A DNA stretch of 33,899 nt. Origin: Sphingobacterium sp. Lineage in GTDB: Bacteria > Bacteroidota > Bacteroidia > Sphingobacteriales > Sphingobacteriaceae. Positions 24,951 through 33,884 of this stretch are shown here, in pieces; position 1 is the first letter of the stretch; each line of letters opens with the position of its first letter. The DNA lies in contig JAITLV010000036.1 in the NCBI GenBank assembly GCA_031277685.1, positions 1 to 33,899 on the forward strand, given 5' to 3'. Below the pieces are notes generated by a model. It ran no database searches. It saw only the letters and a list, made by a program, of their open reading frames with translations, and was not told the origin of the DNA. The translations under genes and the position numbers were made by a program.

Positions 24951-25505
24951 TTACATGGCTTCTGCAACAACTTCTGTAACACCTGGAACCATACGCTTTA
25001 ATAAGCCCTCGATACCAGCTTTTAATGTAATTGTTGAAGAAGGGCACCCACTGCAGGAACCTTTTAGTTCTACCGTTACAATACCCTCGTTGAAGGATTT
25101 GTAATGAATTGCACCACCGTCTTGTTCAACAGCAGGTCGTACATAATCATGTAATACTTGTTGTATTTTAACTTCGGTTTCTGTTCCTTCGAAGTTAACT
25201 TCTGTATCATGATGCACTGCTTTTACAGCAAGCTCCGATTCAACGGCACCCTTTACGAAGTCCTTCAATAAAGCTTCAATATCTTCCCATTCCGCATCAT
25301 CTGTTTTGGTAATAGTGACGAAATTGCTGGCAAAAAATACACCATTTACAAAATTGAACTTGAACAATTCCTGAGCGAAAGGTGAGTCTTGTGCAGCTTC
25401 TTTATTTGGAAAATCCACACTACCGTTGATCAATAGTTTATTGACCAAAAACTTCATTGTTGAAGGATTGGGAGTAGATTCTGTATATACGTTGATAGTA
25501 GCCAT
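24951..25505 (-). CDS. NifU/Nfu-type Fe-S scaffold or carrier protein
   Basis: 184-residue protein with an Nfu N-terminal domain (about 1-90; TESTPNPSTMKFLVNKLLI, KFNFVNGVFFASNFVTITK) and a NifU C-terminal domain (about 105-180; YVRPAVEQDGGAIHYKSF and GSCSGCPSSTITLKAGIEG). The cluster-binding CxxC is Cys151-x-x-Cys154. Nfu proteins carry or assemble [4Fe-4S] clusters for client enzymes. Promoter -7 element TATCTTTG lies 24 nt upstream. It lies downstream of purB by 71 nt but has its own promoter signal. Confidence 0.93.
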   Translation of the reverse strand: MATINVYTESTPNPSTMKFLVNKLLINGSVDFPNKEAAQDSPFAQELFKFNFVNGVFFASNFVTITKTDDAEWEDIEALLKDFVKGAVESELAVKAVHHDTEVNFEGTETEVKIQQVLHDYVRPAVEQDGGAIHYKSFNEGIVTVELKGSCSGCPSSTITLKAGIEGLLKRMVPGVTEVVAEAM

Positions 25506-25528
25506 TTAATTATATTTTTATTCCAAAC

Positions 25529-25536
25529 AAAGATAT
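25529..25536 (-). promoter_or_regulatory. Promoter -7 element of the Nfu gene
   Basis: The minus strand reads TATCTTTG, a full match to TAnnTTTG, 23 nt upstream of the Nfu start codon. Confidence 0.5.
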
Positions 25537-25576
25537 GTCAAAAGATGTGTTGTTAAGGTCATTTATAAGTAAAAGC

Positions 25577-26926
25577 TTATAAAGCTACCCCTGTGTAGTT
25601 AGCAGGACTGATAGCCTTCAGTTCTGCTTTCACTTCTTCGGATACATTGAGATTATCTACAAACGTTGCAATGGTCTCTTTGGTAACATGTGTATTCGTA
25701 CGGGTTAGATCTTTTAATGCTTCATAGGGTTTTGGATAACCTTCTCTGCGCAGGATCGTTTGTAACGCTTCGGCAACAACAGCCCAATTATTTTCAAGAT
25801 CATTTGCGAGAGCCTGTTCATTTAAAATCAATTTACGTAAGCCACGTAACGTCGATTTTACTGCAATTAAAGTATGTGCAAACGGAACACCGATATTACG
25901 TAATACAGTTGAATCTGTCAGGTCCCGTTGGAGACGAGAGATCGGTAGTTTAGCCGCTAAATGCTCAAAAATAGCATTAGCAATACCTAAATTTCCCTCT
26001 GCATTTTCAAAATCAATTGGATTGACTTTGTGTGGCATTGCGGAAGATCCGATTTGACCAGCAGTGATTTTTTGCTTAAAGTATTCCATGGAGATATAAG
26101 TCCATATATCACGGCATAAATCAATGATAATATTATTGATTCGTTTTAATGCATCACAGCTAGCGGCAAAGTTGTCATAATGTTCAATTTGAGTTGTGGT
26201 TTGAGAACGATCCAATCCAAGGATATTGTTGACAAAGTTATTTCCGAAGGCAACCCAATTGGTTTCGGGATAAGCAACGTGATGGGCATTGAAATTACCG
26301 GTTGCCCCACCAAACTTTGCTGAATAAGGTACTGTATGTAAAAGTTGGAGTTGGCGCTCAATACGCTCGATAAAAACATAAAGTTCTTTACCTAAGCGTG
26401 TCGGAGAGGCAGGTTGCCCGTGAGTACGCGCAAGCATTGGAATGGCTGACCAGGAGGTCGCCAAAGACTTTAACTCATGAAGCAATTCATCAATGATCGG
26501 TGTATAACTCTCTTTGATGGCCTCTTTCCAGGAAAGCGGAATGGCTGTGTTGTTGATGTCCTGAGATGTTAAACCAAAGTGAATAAACTCAAGATGATCC
26601 TGTAGCCCCAATTTCTCAAACTGATCTTTTAAAAAATATTCTACGGCTTTAACATCATGGTTCGTAACTTTTTCAGTGTTTTTAATCCAGATTGCATCTT
26701 CTTCCGAAAAATTACGATAGATATCTCTTAATTTTTCGTTCAACGTTTTGTCGAAATGTTGCAATTGAGCGATTCCTGATTCACTTAGTGCAATAAAATA
26801 TTCGACTTCAACACGTACTCTATATTTTATTAAGGCAAATTCAGAGAAAAAAGCCGCAAGTTCATTGGTGTTATTGTAATAGCGTCCGTCAATAGGCGTA
26901 ACTGCTGTCAAGGATGATAAAGCCAT
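25577..26926 (-). CDS. purB: Adenylosuccinate lyase
   Basis: 449-residue member of the fumarase/aspartase superfamily. It cleaves SAICAR and adenylosuccinate, releasing fumarate, in purine synthesis. Signature: GSSAMPHKVNPIDFENAEGN (flexible catalytic loop with Ser), TRTHGQPASPTRLGKEL, and HFGLTSQDINNTA. The ATG at 26926 (MALSSLTAVTPIDGRY) is preferred over the TTG seven codons upstream, because that TTG lies in the -7 promoter element. The protein is of the E. coli PurB type (N-terminal SSLTAVTPIDGRY is diagnostic). Confidence 0.96.
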   Translation of the reverse strand: MALSSLTAVTPIDGRYYNNTNELAAFFSEFALIKYRVRVEVEYFIALSESGIAQLQHFDKTLNEKLRDIYRNFSEEDAIWIKNTEKVTNHDVKAVEYFLKDQFEKLGLQDHLEFIHFGLTSQDINNTAIPLSWKEAIKESYTPIIDELLHELKSLATSWSAIPMLARTHGQPASPTRLGKELYVFIERIERQLQLLHTVPYSAKFGGATGNFNAHHVAYPETNWVAFGNNFVNNILGLDRSQTTTQIEHYDNFAASCDALKRINNIIIDLCRDIWTYISMEYFKQKITAGQIGSSAMPHKVNPIDFENAEGNLGIANAIFEHLAAKLPISRLQRDLTDSTVLRNIGVPFAHTLIAVKSTLRGLRKLILNEQALANDLENNWAVVAEALQTILRREGYPKPYEALKDLTRTNTHVTKETIATFVDNLNVSEEVKAELKAISPANYTGVAL

Positions 26927-26944
26927 AGATTGAATGATTTTTGG

Positions 26945-26975
26945 CAAAGGTAAAAAAATGCTTGGAGCTTAGCAA
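26945..26975 (-). promoter_or_regulatory. Promoter of purB
   Basis: On the minus strand TTG (26973-26975), 20 nt, then TACCTTTG (26945-26952). The -7 element is a full match to TAnnTTTG and lies 18 nt upstream of the ATG, which supports the chosen start. Confidence 0.55.
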
Positions 26976-26993
26976 TTTAATTGGGTGAGATAT

Positions 26994-27025
26994 AAAAAAA
27001 TGCCTCCTTAATTAAGGAGGCATTT
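26994..27025 (-). terminator. Terminator of the first small-lipoprotein gene
   Basis: A perfect palindrome (26998-27025, stem AAATGCCTCCTTAA) 30 nt after the stop at 27056, with T7 at its end on the minus strand. Confidence 0.85.
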
Positions 27026-27055
27026 CTATACTGGTTGAAATTCTGTTTCAGAGAA

Positions 27056-27262
27056 TTAGTGAGCGTGGTTAGCTGCAGAGTCAACTTTTTGAGCTGCAGA
27101 ATCAACTTTATTAGCAGCTGAATCTAAAGTGTTAGCTGCAGAATCGATTTTGTTAGCAGCTGAATCAGCAGCACCTTCTGCTTTTTTGCTAGTTTCACCA
27201 CATGAAGCGAAGGCTAAAGTTAAAGCCAATCCTAAGAAACCTAATTTGAATGCGTTTTTCAT
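27056..27262 (-). CDS. Small heptad-repeat lipoprotein A
   Basis: 68-residue lipoprotein. Signal MKNAFKLGFLGLALTLAFAS ends at lipobox Cys21. The mature part is a short linker followed by five 7-residue repeats of the form D-S-A-A-N/Q-K/T/H-V/L/I (starting at Asp33, 40, 47, 54, 61). It is Ala- and Asp/Lys-rich, likely a coiled-coil or amphipathic helix, and ends NHAH. I do not recognise a named family; it recalls small Lpp-like helical lipoproteins. It is a near copy of the gene at 27415-27639 and has one heptad fewer. Confidence 0.8.
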   Translation of the reverse strand: MKNAFKLGFLGLALTLAFASCGETSKKAEGAADSAANKIDSAANTLDSAANKVDSAAQKVDSAANHAH

Positions 27263-27323
27263 TTTATTAAAATTAAAAGTAATTTCTAAATCTTGTTATT
27301 TAAGACTTGATACCATTAAAACG

Positions 27324-27331
27324 AAAAGGTA
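27324..27331 (-). promoter_or_regulatory. -7-like element upstream of small lipoprotein A
   Basis: The minus strand reads TACCTTTT inside GGGTTACCTTTT, a seven of eight match to TAnnTTTG, about 62 nt from the ATG. The same element at the same distance occurs upstream of the paralogue (27702-27709). Confidence 0.4.
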
Positions 27332-27354
27332 ACCCTGTTTCTTAATTTTATTTT

Positions 27355-27389
27355 AAAAAAAGAGAGGCTTCTCTTGCGAAAAGCCTCTC
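27355..27389 (-). terminator. Terminator of the second small-lipoprotein gene
   Basis: GAGAGGCTT (27362-27370) pairs with AAGCCTCTC (27381-27389), with an A run (T run on the minus strand) at 27355-27361, 26 nt after the stop at 27415. Confidence 0.8.
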
Positions 27390-27414
27390 CAAATACGTTA
27401 TTCAGTTTCTAAAA

Positions 27415-27639
27415 TTATTTTTTAGTTGCAGCTGAATCAACTTTATTAGCAGCTGAATCAACTTTTTGAGCAGCTGAATCAACTTTATTAGCAGCTGAAT
27501 CTAAAGTATTAGCAGCTGAATCTAAAGTGTTAGAAACAGAGTCAGTAGCACCTTCTGCTTTTTTCTCTGTGTTGTTACAAGATGCGAAAGCTACAGTTAA
27601 AGCTAAACCTAAGAAACCTAATTTGAATGCGTTTTTCAT
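27415..27639 (-). CDS. Small heptad-repeat lipoprotein B
   Basis: 74-residue lipoprotein, paralogue of the gene at 27056-27262. The signal MKNAFKLGFLGLALTVAFAS is nearly identical, ending at Cys21. The mature part has six 7-residue repeats (Asp33, 40, 47, 54, 61, 68), mostly DSAANKV, and ends ATKK. The C-terminal Lys pair resembles the end of Braun lipoprotein (Lpp), whose last Lys is joined to peptidoglycan; this is a resemblance only. Each gene has its own -7-like element and terminator, so the pair is a tandem duplication of complete transcription units. Confidence 0.8.
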   Translation of the reverse strand: MKNAFKLGFLGLALTVAFASCNNTEKKAEGATDSVSNTLDSAANTLDSAANKVDSAAQKVDSAANKVDSAATKK

Positions 27640-27988
27640 TTTCTAATTTTCTAATTTAAATTGAAATATTTTATTTTTCATTTCTTAATACACGGAACCC
27701 AAAAAGGTAACCCAAAAAAATAATATTTTTTTAAAAAACATGTAATTAACAGATATTCAGTATTTTATTTTTAGTTTAATTGCTGTTTTGTTGACAGATA
27801 TAAGCGCTTTAGTAGCGAAATCAAAGAAAAAAGTGAAAACGATTTGATCAATAAGATTGTTTTGGCAGTTATATATATAATATAAAAAAGAATGAATGCT
27901 GAATAGAGAATTGTTCCGATAGCTCACAAACAATTTTCAAATATTTTTATTAATTTAAGCAGAAACCCCTTAAAAAGAACTTGCAGTT
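27640..27988. other. AT-rich intergenic region, no gene seen
   Basis: 349 nt between divergent genes. It holds the -7-like element of small lipoprotein B (27702-27709, TACCTTTT on the minus strand). I see no reading frame of note and no strong hairpin. It must also carry the promoter of the acyl-CoA dehydrogenase, which I could not locate. Confidence 0.4.
27702..27709 (-). promoter_or_regulatory. -7-like element upstream of small lipoprotein B
   Basis: The minus strand reads TACCTTTT inside GGGTTACCTTTT, identical to the element upstream of the paralogue and 63 nt from the ATG at 27639. Confidence 0.4.
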
Positions 27989-29338
27989 ATGTTTGATAAA
28001 GTTAAGAATATCATGGATTTGGCAAAATCAATTGACTTTGGCAAATTGGAGGAAATCTCTAAAAAGGTAGATCTAGGTGCTGTTATGGATGCGGTGTCAA
28101 AAATGGACGATAAACAGTTACATGGTCTAATGAAGATGTTGAGTGCAGGAAAGCAAAAAAAAGAATTGCCTCCTATCAATGGTGATTTCTATGATATGGA
28201 TAGTAAATTGAATGAGGCAGACCGTGAACTTCAATTGAAAGTGAGGGAGTTTATGGAAGTGGAGGTGAAGCCGATTGTCAATAAATATTGGTTGAGAGAC
28301 GAATTCCCTTTTGAGATTGTACCTAAGTTGGCCGCGTTAAATATTTGCGGATATACTTACCAGGGCTATGGATGTATGGGAGGAAGCTCGCTGATGGAAG
28401 GTATTATTGCAGCGGAAATAGCCAGGGTAGATGCATCTGTTGCTACTTTCTTTGGTGTACAGAGTGGCTTGGCCATGGGATCGATCTATATCTGTGGATC
28501 AGAAGAACAAAAACAGGAATGGTTGCCGAGAATGCAAAAAATGGAAGTAATCGGTGCCTTTGGTCTGACTGAACCAGAAGTCGGTTCAGGAGCTGCCGGC
28601 GGCTTGACGACAACCTGTAAGAAAACGGAGGAAGGCTGGGTTTTAAATGGTCAAAAGAAATGGATCGGCAACTCGACTTTTTCTGATATTACGATTGCCT
28701 GGGCGAGAGATCTGGATGATGGTGAAGTGAAAGGTTTTATTGTTCGTAAAGACAATCCCGGTTTTTCGGTCGAAAAAATAAAAGATAAAATGGCGTTGCG
28801 GATTGTTCAAAATGGATTGATTACATTGGACAATTGTATCGTCCAAGAAACTGACCGATTACAAAATGCTAATTCTTTCAAAGATACAGGCAAAGTTCTC
28901 CAAATGACACGGGCGGGAGTTGCATGGATGGCTGTGGGTTGTGCAAGGGGAGCCTATGAAAATGCCCTGGATTATACGCGTAAAAGAAAACAGTTTGGCA
29001 AACCTATTGCATCGTTTCAGCTGATACAAAATCATTTGGTCGAGATGTTATCTAATTTAACTGCAATGCAAACCCTGGTCTTTAGATTGTCTGAACTACA
29101 GGATGCAGGACAACTACGGGATGAACATGCTTCATTGGCAAAAGTATTCTGTTCATTGCGTACCCGGGATATTGTGTCTAAAGCGAGAGAAGTCATGGGC
29201 GGGAACGGGATCCTGCTGGAATATAACGTCGCCAGATTTCTTGCTGATGCTGAGGCGATCTACTCATATGAGGGAACCAAAGAAATCAATTCACTGATCG
29301 TCGGAAGAAGTATTACCGGCTTTAGCGCGTTTGTCTGA
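27989..29338 (+). CDS. Acyl-CoA dehydrogenase with N-terminal helical extension
   Basis: 449-residue flavoprotein of the acyl-CoA dehydrogenase family. The core (about 70-445) shows FGLTEPEVGSGAAGG (FAD contact), WVLNGQKKWIGNSTF, YTRKRKQFGKPIASFQ, VMGGNGILLEYNVAR and the catalytic-base region YSYEGTKEINSLIVGR. The ending IVGRSITGFSAF is typical of the glutaryl-CoA/ACX4 subgroup. In human GCDH the substrate carboxylate contacts Arg in SGYRSAMSVQSS; here this reads SVATFFGVQSG with Ala, so glutaryl-CoA is unlikely as substrate. Residues 1-60 (FDKVKNIMDLAKSIDFGKLE and on) are an extra helical extension. Its role is unknown. Confidence 0.88.
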   Translation: MFDKVKNIMDLAKSIDFGKLEEISKKVDLGAVMDAVSKMDDKQLHGLMKMLSAGKQKKELPPINGDFYDMDSKLNEADRELQLKVREFMEVEVKPIVNKYWLRDEFPFEIVPKLAALNICGYTYQGYGCMGGSSLMEGIIAAEIARVDASVATFFGVQSGLAMGSIYICGSEEQKQEWLPRMQKMEVIGAFGLTEPEVGSGAAGGLTTTCKKTEEGWVLNGQKKWIGNSTFSDITIAWARDLDDGEVKGFIVRKDNPGFSVEKIKDKMALRIVQNGLITLDNCIVQETDRLQNANSFKDTGKVLQMTRAGVAWMAVGCARGAYENALDYTRKRKQFGKPIASFQLIQNHLVEMLSNLTAMQTLVFRLSELQDAGQLRDEHASLAKVFCSLRTRDIVSKAREVMGGNGILLEYNVARFLADAEAIYSYEGTKEINSLIVGRSITGFSAFV

Positions 29339-29383
29339 TGTCATTCCCGATTCCAATTTAATTGTAACATGTGCTAGGATAAT

Positions 29384-29424
29384 AAATAGATAAGGCTTGA
29401 GGATAACTCAAGCCTTATCTATTT
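29384..29424. terminator. Bidirectional terminator between acyl-CoA dehydrogenase and META genes
   Basis: An 18-bp perfect stem (29384-29401 with 29407-29424), loop GATAA, with A/T-rich ends between the convergent genes. Confidence 0.88.
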
Positions 29425-29431
29425 AATGATC

Positions 29432-30211
29432 TTATTTCCGCTGAAATCTCATAATAGCAATATCACCCATGATAAAGGTTAACGTATTTTCATTGATATC
29501 ATAGGAGTTTACTTTTTCTAATGTTGCGAAGAATGTCGCTTCGCCACTCCCTTCACATGCCATTTTTGTAGACATAATAGGACCAAAGCTGATTTGGTTG
29601 CCATTAGTTTTAAAGGTCGCATTATAGTTGTTACAGCTACTGTTGCCATTGACCTTCCCATCTGTATGAAATGTCATTGTTGGTTTACGGTTGGGGTATA
29701 GCCCCTCAAAGGCAATACGCGGTCCGGAGATATAGTCAAGTTCCCAGGTTCCATTTAAAGTCTGCTTTTCCTCCAATAACTTGAATTTTGCCAAAGGTGC
29801 CATTTTTGCTCTATTTAAACTAAGGATCCCATTACTTAGTGTATAGTTGTCTGCTGTCATTAATGCTTTGGATAAAGCCTGTTCAATGGACATGTCCGGA
29901 CAGGCCATCATTGTTGACATTCCCTGAGCAAATTTGATTTTTCCGTTACCCGAAAAGGTAAGTTCACCTCCGATGCCATTACAACCACCGTTGGCACTAT
30001 AGCTTTTTTCTTCCAGTTGTAGAAAAGGAGTTCTACCGTTGACTTGCCCAGCAACGGCCTTTCCATCAATTTCAATTAGTTGCCATTTTTTTCCAATAAT
30101 GGTAGTGGAGCTGTTGTTGGGATCTTGTTTGACCGAATTTTTTTTCAAAACCGAGCAACTTGCCAGGGCAAGAACAGCCGTCATTAATACCACAATGTGT
30201 TTAAATCTCAT
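29432..30211 (-). CDS. Double META-domain lipoprotein
   Basis: 259-residue lipoprotein (lipobox ALASC, Cys19). Two META/HslJ-type domains are in tandem: about 38-145 (KKWQLIEIDGKAVAGQV, YSANGGCNGIGGELTFSGN, GMSTMMACPD) and about 150-258 (NGTWELDYISGPRIAFEG, VNGNSSCNNYNATFKTNGN, IMSTKMACEG). Each keeps the GxxxCNxxxG/SSCNNYxxxF and STxMAC features with paired cysteines. META domains occur in heat-shock or stress-related exported proteins; biochemical function is unknown. It stands alone between terminators. Confidence 0.87.
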   Translation of the reverse strand: MRFKHIVVLMTAVLALASCSVLKKNSVKQDPNNSSTTIIGKKWQLIEIDGKAVAGQVNGRTPFLQLEEKSYSANGGCNGIGGELTFSGNGKIKFAQGMSTMMACPDMSIEQALSKALMTADNYTLSNGILSLNRAKMAPLAKFKLLEEKQTLNGTWELDYISGPRIAFEGLYPNRKPTMTFHTDGKVNGNSSCNNYNATFKTNGNQISFGPIMSTKMACEGSGEATFFATLEKVNSYDINENTLTFIMGDIAIMRFQRK

Positions 30212-30284
30212 CTTTTAAATTTTTTAATATAAAACATCATTTCTAACGTTTGGTTTGACAAAGTGCTACAGAAGTCTGTTAACA

Positions 30285-30315
30285 AAAGAAGGCTTCCTAA
30301 TTGGAAGCCTTCTTT
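30285..30315 (-). terminator. Terminator after yidC
   Basis: 13-bp perfect stem (30285-30297 with 30303-30315), loop TAATT, 19 nt after the yidC stop on the minus strand. Confidence 0.85.
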
Positions 30316-30334
30316 ATCAGTTATATAAATAAAA

Positions 30335-32158
30335 CTATTTGTTTTTGTTTTGTTGTGCTTGTTGTTGGGCGCGCATCATTTCTTCCATTTTGGCTTGGAA
30401 ACTAGATTTTTTCTCCGCTTTTGGATTCTTTTTATTTTCTTCCAATTTAGCTAGAATTTTTTCATCATTTACCATCGTACGAATAACCAATTGCGTTAAG
30501 AATGTAAACAATGCACTTAGGAAGTAATAGTAGTTCAGACCAGCAGGGAAGCTATTCAGAACAAAGAAGAAAATTAAAGGCATGATGTAACCCATGTATT
30601 TCATTTGGCCAGTAGCACCTGATGTAGCATTGTTATACCAAGTGGTCAACAATGTTGTTAGCGTCATCAAGATACACATCAAAGAGATGTGGTTGAATGA
30701 TCCAAAGATAGGTGCGAATGTGAACAACGTATCATAAGTTGACATGTCTTTCATAAATAGGAAGCTCTGTCCTCTCAATTCAAATAAATTTGGAAAGAAA
30801 TAGAAGAAAGCGATCGTGAATGGCATTTGCAGGACAAGCGGAAGACAGCCTCCAAGTGGATTCACGCCGACCTGTTTGTACAATTTCATTTGCTCCTGCT
30901 GCATCAGCATTTGATTGTCTTCACCAACTTTAGCCTTGATCTCGTCCAATTGCGGTTTCAATACACGCATTTTGGCCATAGAAACATAGGACTTGTAAGT
31001 CATTGGTGAAAGGACTAATTTCAATAATAATGTAAGCAACAAGATGACGATACCATAACTCATATGGAAGCCATCTAAAAAGTTAAATGCAGGTACGGTG
31101 ATCCATTGATTGATCCAGCGCATAGGTCCCCAACCCATATTAATGATGGATTGGTAATCGTTGCCTTCAGCTTTCAATACATTGTATTGGTTTGGCCCAA
31201 AAAAGAAATTCAATGAATAATTGTTGTCTTTATGGTTATCAAAGGCCAGTTCAGCATTGGTGTTGTAGAATTTTACAACATCATTTTCCGATGCATGCTT
31301 TACATCAATTTTTGCATTGACGAATCCATCTTTAGCATTTAAGATGTTTGAAAAATAATGTTGTTTGAAAGCGATCCATTGTACTTTCTTTTCCAATGCT
31401 TCATCATCATCCTTAGATTCTGATAAATGGTCTACTTTATTGTCTTCTTTATAGTAAAGTGTGGATTTTTGCCTTTCAGATTCAATATTCTGTTCTTTTT
31501 GTCGCAAGACAGTATTCCAATTCAAGGTCAAAGTCTTTTGACTCTGTGGAATTAGGTTTTGAATCCCTTTTGTATTGATGTCCAGGCCTACATTGTAACC
31601 TTTTCCAGCAATAGAATAGATATATTCAATATATTGGTCGGCATTGTAATTCAGCTTGAATTTTACGGATTGTTTTCCTTCACCGGAAACTTGAATATCC
31701 GAAGCTTCTGTCGTAAAGAATAAATCGTTTGTTGAGACGTTTTGTCCCGCAGCGTTGAATTGGAAGCCAAACTTATTGTCTTCACCATCAAAAAGCATCA
31801 AGGGTTTGCCATTGAAATTCTTTTCGCCTTTTAATTCGACCGATTTTACTTTACCACCTTTGGTACTAATTTTTGCAATGATTGCATCATTTTCAATCGT
31901 AATGATTTTCTCAGTTCCAAATTTTGACGCACCAAAAGGTTTTTTCAGTTCAGCTGAATCTGCAATCGCTGCTGTTTGCGCTGTTTTAGCATTTGCGGTA
32001 GAGTCTTTTGTTGCAGGCTGTCCTTTTGCTGCATGAGCTTTAGCCTCTTGTCGCGCTTGTTCTTGTTTGATTTCTGATTCCGACGGCTTCATCAGGTAAA
32101 ATGAACCAGTGATGATGGCAAACATCAGGACCAAACCAATTAGGGTATTTCTATCCAT
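30335..32158 (-). CDS. yidC: Membrane protein insertase YidC
   Basis: 607-residue inner-membrane insertase. An N-terminal membrane anchor (MDRNTLIGLVLMFAIITGSF) and a linker rich in Ala/Lys/Gln precede a large periplasmic beta domain (about 75-350). The conserved five-helix YidC core begins at DGFHMSYGIVILLLTLLLKL, with LSPMTYKSYVSMAKMRVLKPQ and the cytoplasmic loop, GCLPLVLQMPFTIAFFYFFPN, and ends around LNYYYFLSALFTFLTQLVI. A basic C-terminal tail (KNPKAEKKSSFQAK) could contact ribosomes. Lies 39 nt after pyrG on the same strand and is probably co-transcribed with it. Confidence 0.97.
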   Translation of the reverse strand: MDRNTLIGLVLMFAIITGSFYLMKPSESEIKQEQARQEAKAHAAKGQPATKDSTANAKTAQTAAIADSAELKKPFGASKFGTEKIITIENDAIIAKISTKGGKVKSVELKGEKNFNGKPLMLFDGEDNKFGFQFNAAGQNVSTNDLFFTTEASDIQVSGEGKQSVKFKLNYNADQYIEYIYSIAGKGYNVGLDINTKGIQNLIPQSQKTLTLNWNTVLRQKEQNIESERQKSTLYYKEDNKVDHLSESKDDDEALEKKVQWIAFKQHYFSNILNAKDGFVNAKIDVKHASENDVVKFYNTNAELAFDNHKDNNYSLNFFFGPNQYNVLKAEGNDYQSIINMGWGPMRWINQWITVPAFNFLDGFHMSYGIVILLLTLLLKLVLSPMTYKSYVSMAKMRVLKPQLDEIKAKVGEDNQMLMQQEQMKLYKQVGVNPLGGCLPLVLQMPFTIAFFYFFPNLFELRGQSFLFMKDMSTYDTLFTFAPIFGSFNHISLMCILMTLTTLLTTWYNNATSGATGQMKYMGYIMPLIFFFVLNSFPAGLNYYYFLSALFTFLTQLVIRTMVNDEKILAKLEENKKNPKAEKKSSFQAKMEEMMRAQQQAQQNKNK

Positions 32159-32197
32159 TTTTAATAATTAAACTTAATTAATTCTATCCTTCTAATA

Positions 32198-33808
32198 CTA
32201 CTTTGATTTCTTGTTGGCCAAAGCAGCGGCTACAAAGCTAACAAAAAGTGGGTGAGGATTTGCAACAGTTGACTTTAATTCTGGATGAAATTGTCCAGCA
32301 ACGAAAAATGGATGGTTTTTCAATTCGACAATTTCAACTAATCCAGTCTCCGGATTGAAACCCGAAGCGATCATTCCTGCCGCTTCATATTGTTTTAAAT
32401 AGTCATTGTTAAATTCGTAACGATGGCGGTGTCTTTCAGAAATTTTTGTTTTTCCATAGATCGCAAACGCTTTGGTTCCTTTTTTAATTTCACAATCATA
32501 AGCACCTAAACGCATTGTACCGCCCATATTGGTGATATTCTTTTGTTCTTCCATTAGGTTGATGACAGGATTGCTCGTGTTTGCATCCATTTCAAAACTA
32601 TTCGCATCTTTTAATCCCAATACGTTTCTTCCGAATTCGATGACTGAACATTGCATACCTAAACAGATACCAAAGAATGGAATGTTGTTTTCACGAACAT
32701 ACCTGATTGCATTTAGCTTGCCATCCAGACCACGTTCACCAAAACCAGGAGCAACTAGTACCCCATCCATACCTTTGAGTTTTTCAGCAACATTTTCTTT
32801 TGTAACACTCTCAGCAGCGATATAGCTTACTTTTACTTTACATTCGTTGGATGCTCCGGCGTGGATAAAACCTTCAGTAATGGATTTATAGGCATCCGGA
32901 AGTTCGACATATTTTCCTACTAAGGCAATGTTAACCTCATTTGTTGGGTTTTTGAGCTTGCCAAGGAAGTTTTTCCAGTTTTCGAGATCCGGTTCGTTTT
33001 TGTTGGACAGTTTTAGTTTTGTCAATGCCGTTTTATCTAGATTTTCTTTTAACATGAGTAAAGGAACATCATAGATCGTAGAAGCATCGATCGATTCAAC
33101 AACAGCATTGATATTAACATTACAGAACTGCGCTAATTTTTTGCGGATTTCTTGTGATAATTTGTGCTCTGTACGACATACGAGAATATCTGGCTGCACA
33201 CCATATTCCAACAATGTTTTGACGGAATGCTGGGTAGGCTTGGTTTTAAGTTCGCCTGCTGCGGCTAAATAAGGAACTAGAGTTAGGTGGATAACCAACG
33301 AGTTATTCGCACCGAGTTCCCAACGTAACTGTCTTACGGCCTCAACGAATGGAAGAGATTCGATATCACCTACTGTACCACCCAGTTCGGTGATAATGAT
33401 GTCATATTCGCCAGATTCACCCAAAAGTTGCATACGGCGTTTGATCTCATCTGTGATATGTGGAATGACTTGAACTGTTTTTCCTAAATAGGCACCTTCA
33501 CGCTCTTGTTGAATGACGTGTTGATAGATACGACCTGTTGTTACATTGTTAGCTTGTGAGGTAGGGACGTTTAAAAAACGCTCATAATGGCCCAAATCAA
33601 GGTCAGTTTCAGCCCCATCTTCAGTAACATAACACTCACCGTGCTCATAAGGATTCAATGTTCCTGGGTCAATGTTAATGTAGGGGTCGAATTTTTGAAT
33701 GGTCACTTTGTAGCCACGTGCCTGGAGAAGTTTAGCAAGGGAGGCTGCAATAATACCTTTCCCTAACGACGAAGTAACGCCGCCCGTAACAAAAATATAT
33801 TTAGTCAT
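32198..33808 (-). CDS. pyrG: CTP synthase
   Basis: 536-residue CTP synthetase, converting UTP to CTP with ATP and glutamine. The N-terminal synthetase domain begins [19 protein letters not shown] (P-loop) with [23 protein letters not shown] glutaminase domain follows: [29 protein letters not shown], nucleophile Cys in [15 protein letters not shown], and the His-Glu pair in [10 protein letters not shown]. Full length. A perfect -7 element lies about 70 nt upstream at the window edge. Followed by yidC. Confidence 0.98.
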   Translation of the reverse strand: MTKYIFVTGGVTSSLGKGIIAASLAKLLQARGYKVTIQKFDPYINIDPGTLNPYEHGECYVTEDGAETDLDLGHYERFLNVPTSQANNVTTGRIYQHVIQQEREGAYLGKTVQVIPHITDEIKRRMQLLGESGEYDIIITELGGTVGDIESLPFVEAVRQLRWELGANNSLVIHLTLVPYLAAAGELKTKPTQHSVKTLLEYGVQPDILVCRTEHKLSQEIRKKLAQFCNVNINAVVESIDASTIYDVPLLMLKENLDKTALTKLKLSNKNEPDLENWKNFLGKLKNPTNEVNIALVGKYVELPDAYKSITEGFIHAGASNECKVKVSYIAAESVTKENVAEKLKGMDGVLVAPGFGERGLDGKLNAIRYVRENNIPFFGICLGMQCSVIEFGRNVLGLKDANSFEMDANTSNPVINLMEEQKNITNMGGTMRLGAYDCEIKKGTKAFAIYGKTKISERHRHRYEFNNDYLKQYEAAGMIASGFNPETGLVEIVELKNHPFFVAGQFHPELKSTVANPHPLFVSFVAAALANKKSK

Positions 33809-33876
33809 AACAATTAAAGGATTTTCAATTTTATGTGGTCAAAATGACCAATAATAGTTGCTCTATGTACGGGATA

Positions 33877-33884
33877 CAAAGATA
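33877..33884 (-). promoter_or_regulatory. Promoter -7 element of pyrG-yidC
   Basis: The minus strand reads TATCTTTG, a full match to TAnnTTTG. The -33 position would lie at or beyond the window end and cannot be judged. The predicted 5' leader is about 65 nt. Confidence 0.55.

Noticed and set aside
27056..27639. Tandem 21-nt repeats as a CRISPR-like array
   Set aside because: The repeats are in-frame codons of two lipoprotein genes with no unique spacers.
27989..29338. Glutaryl-CoA dehydrogenase as the name of the acyl-CoA dehydrogenase
   Set aside because: The family ending fits, but the Arg needed to bind the glutaryl carboxylate is replaced by Ala, so only the broader family name is given.
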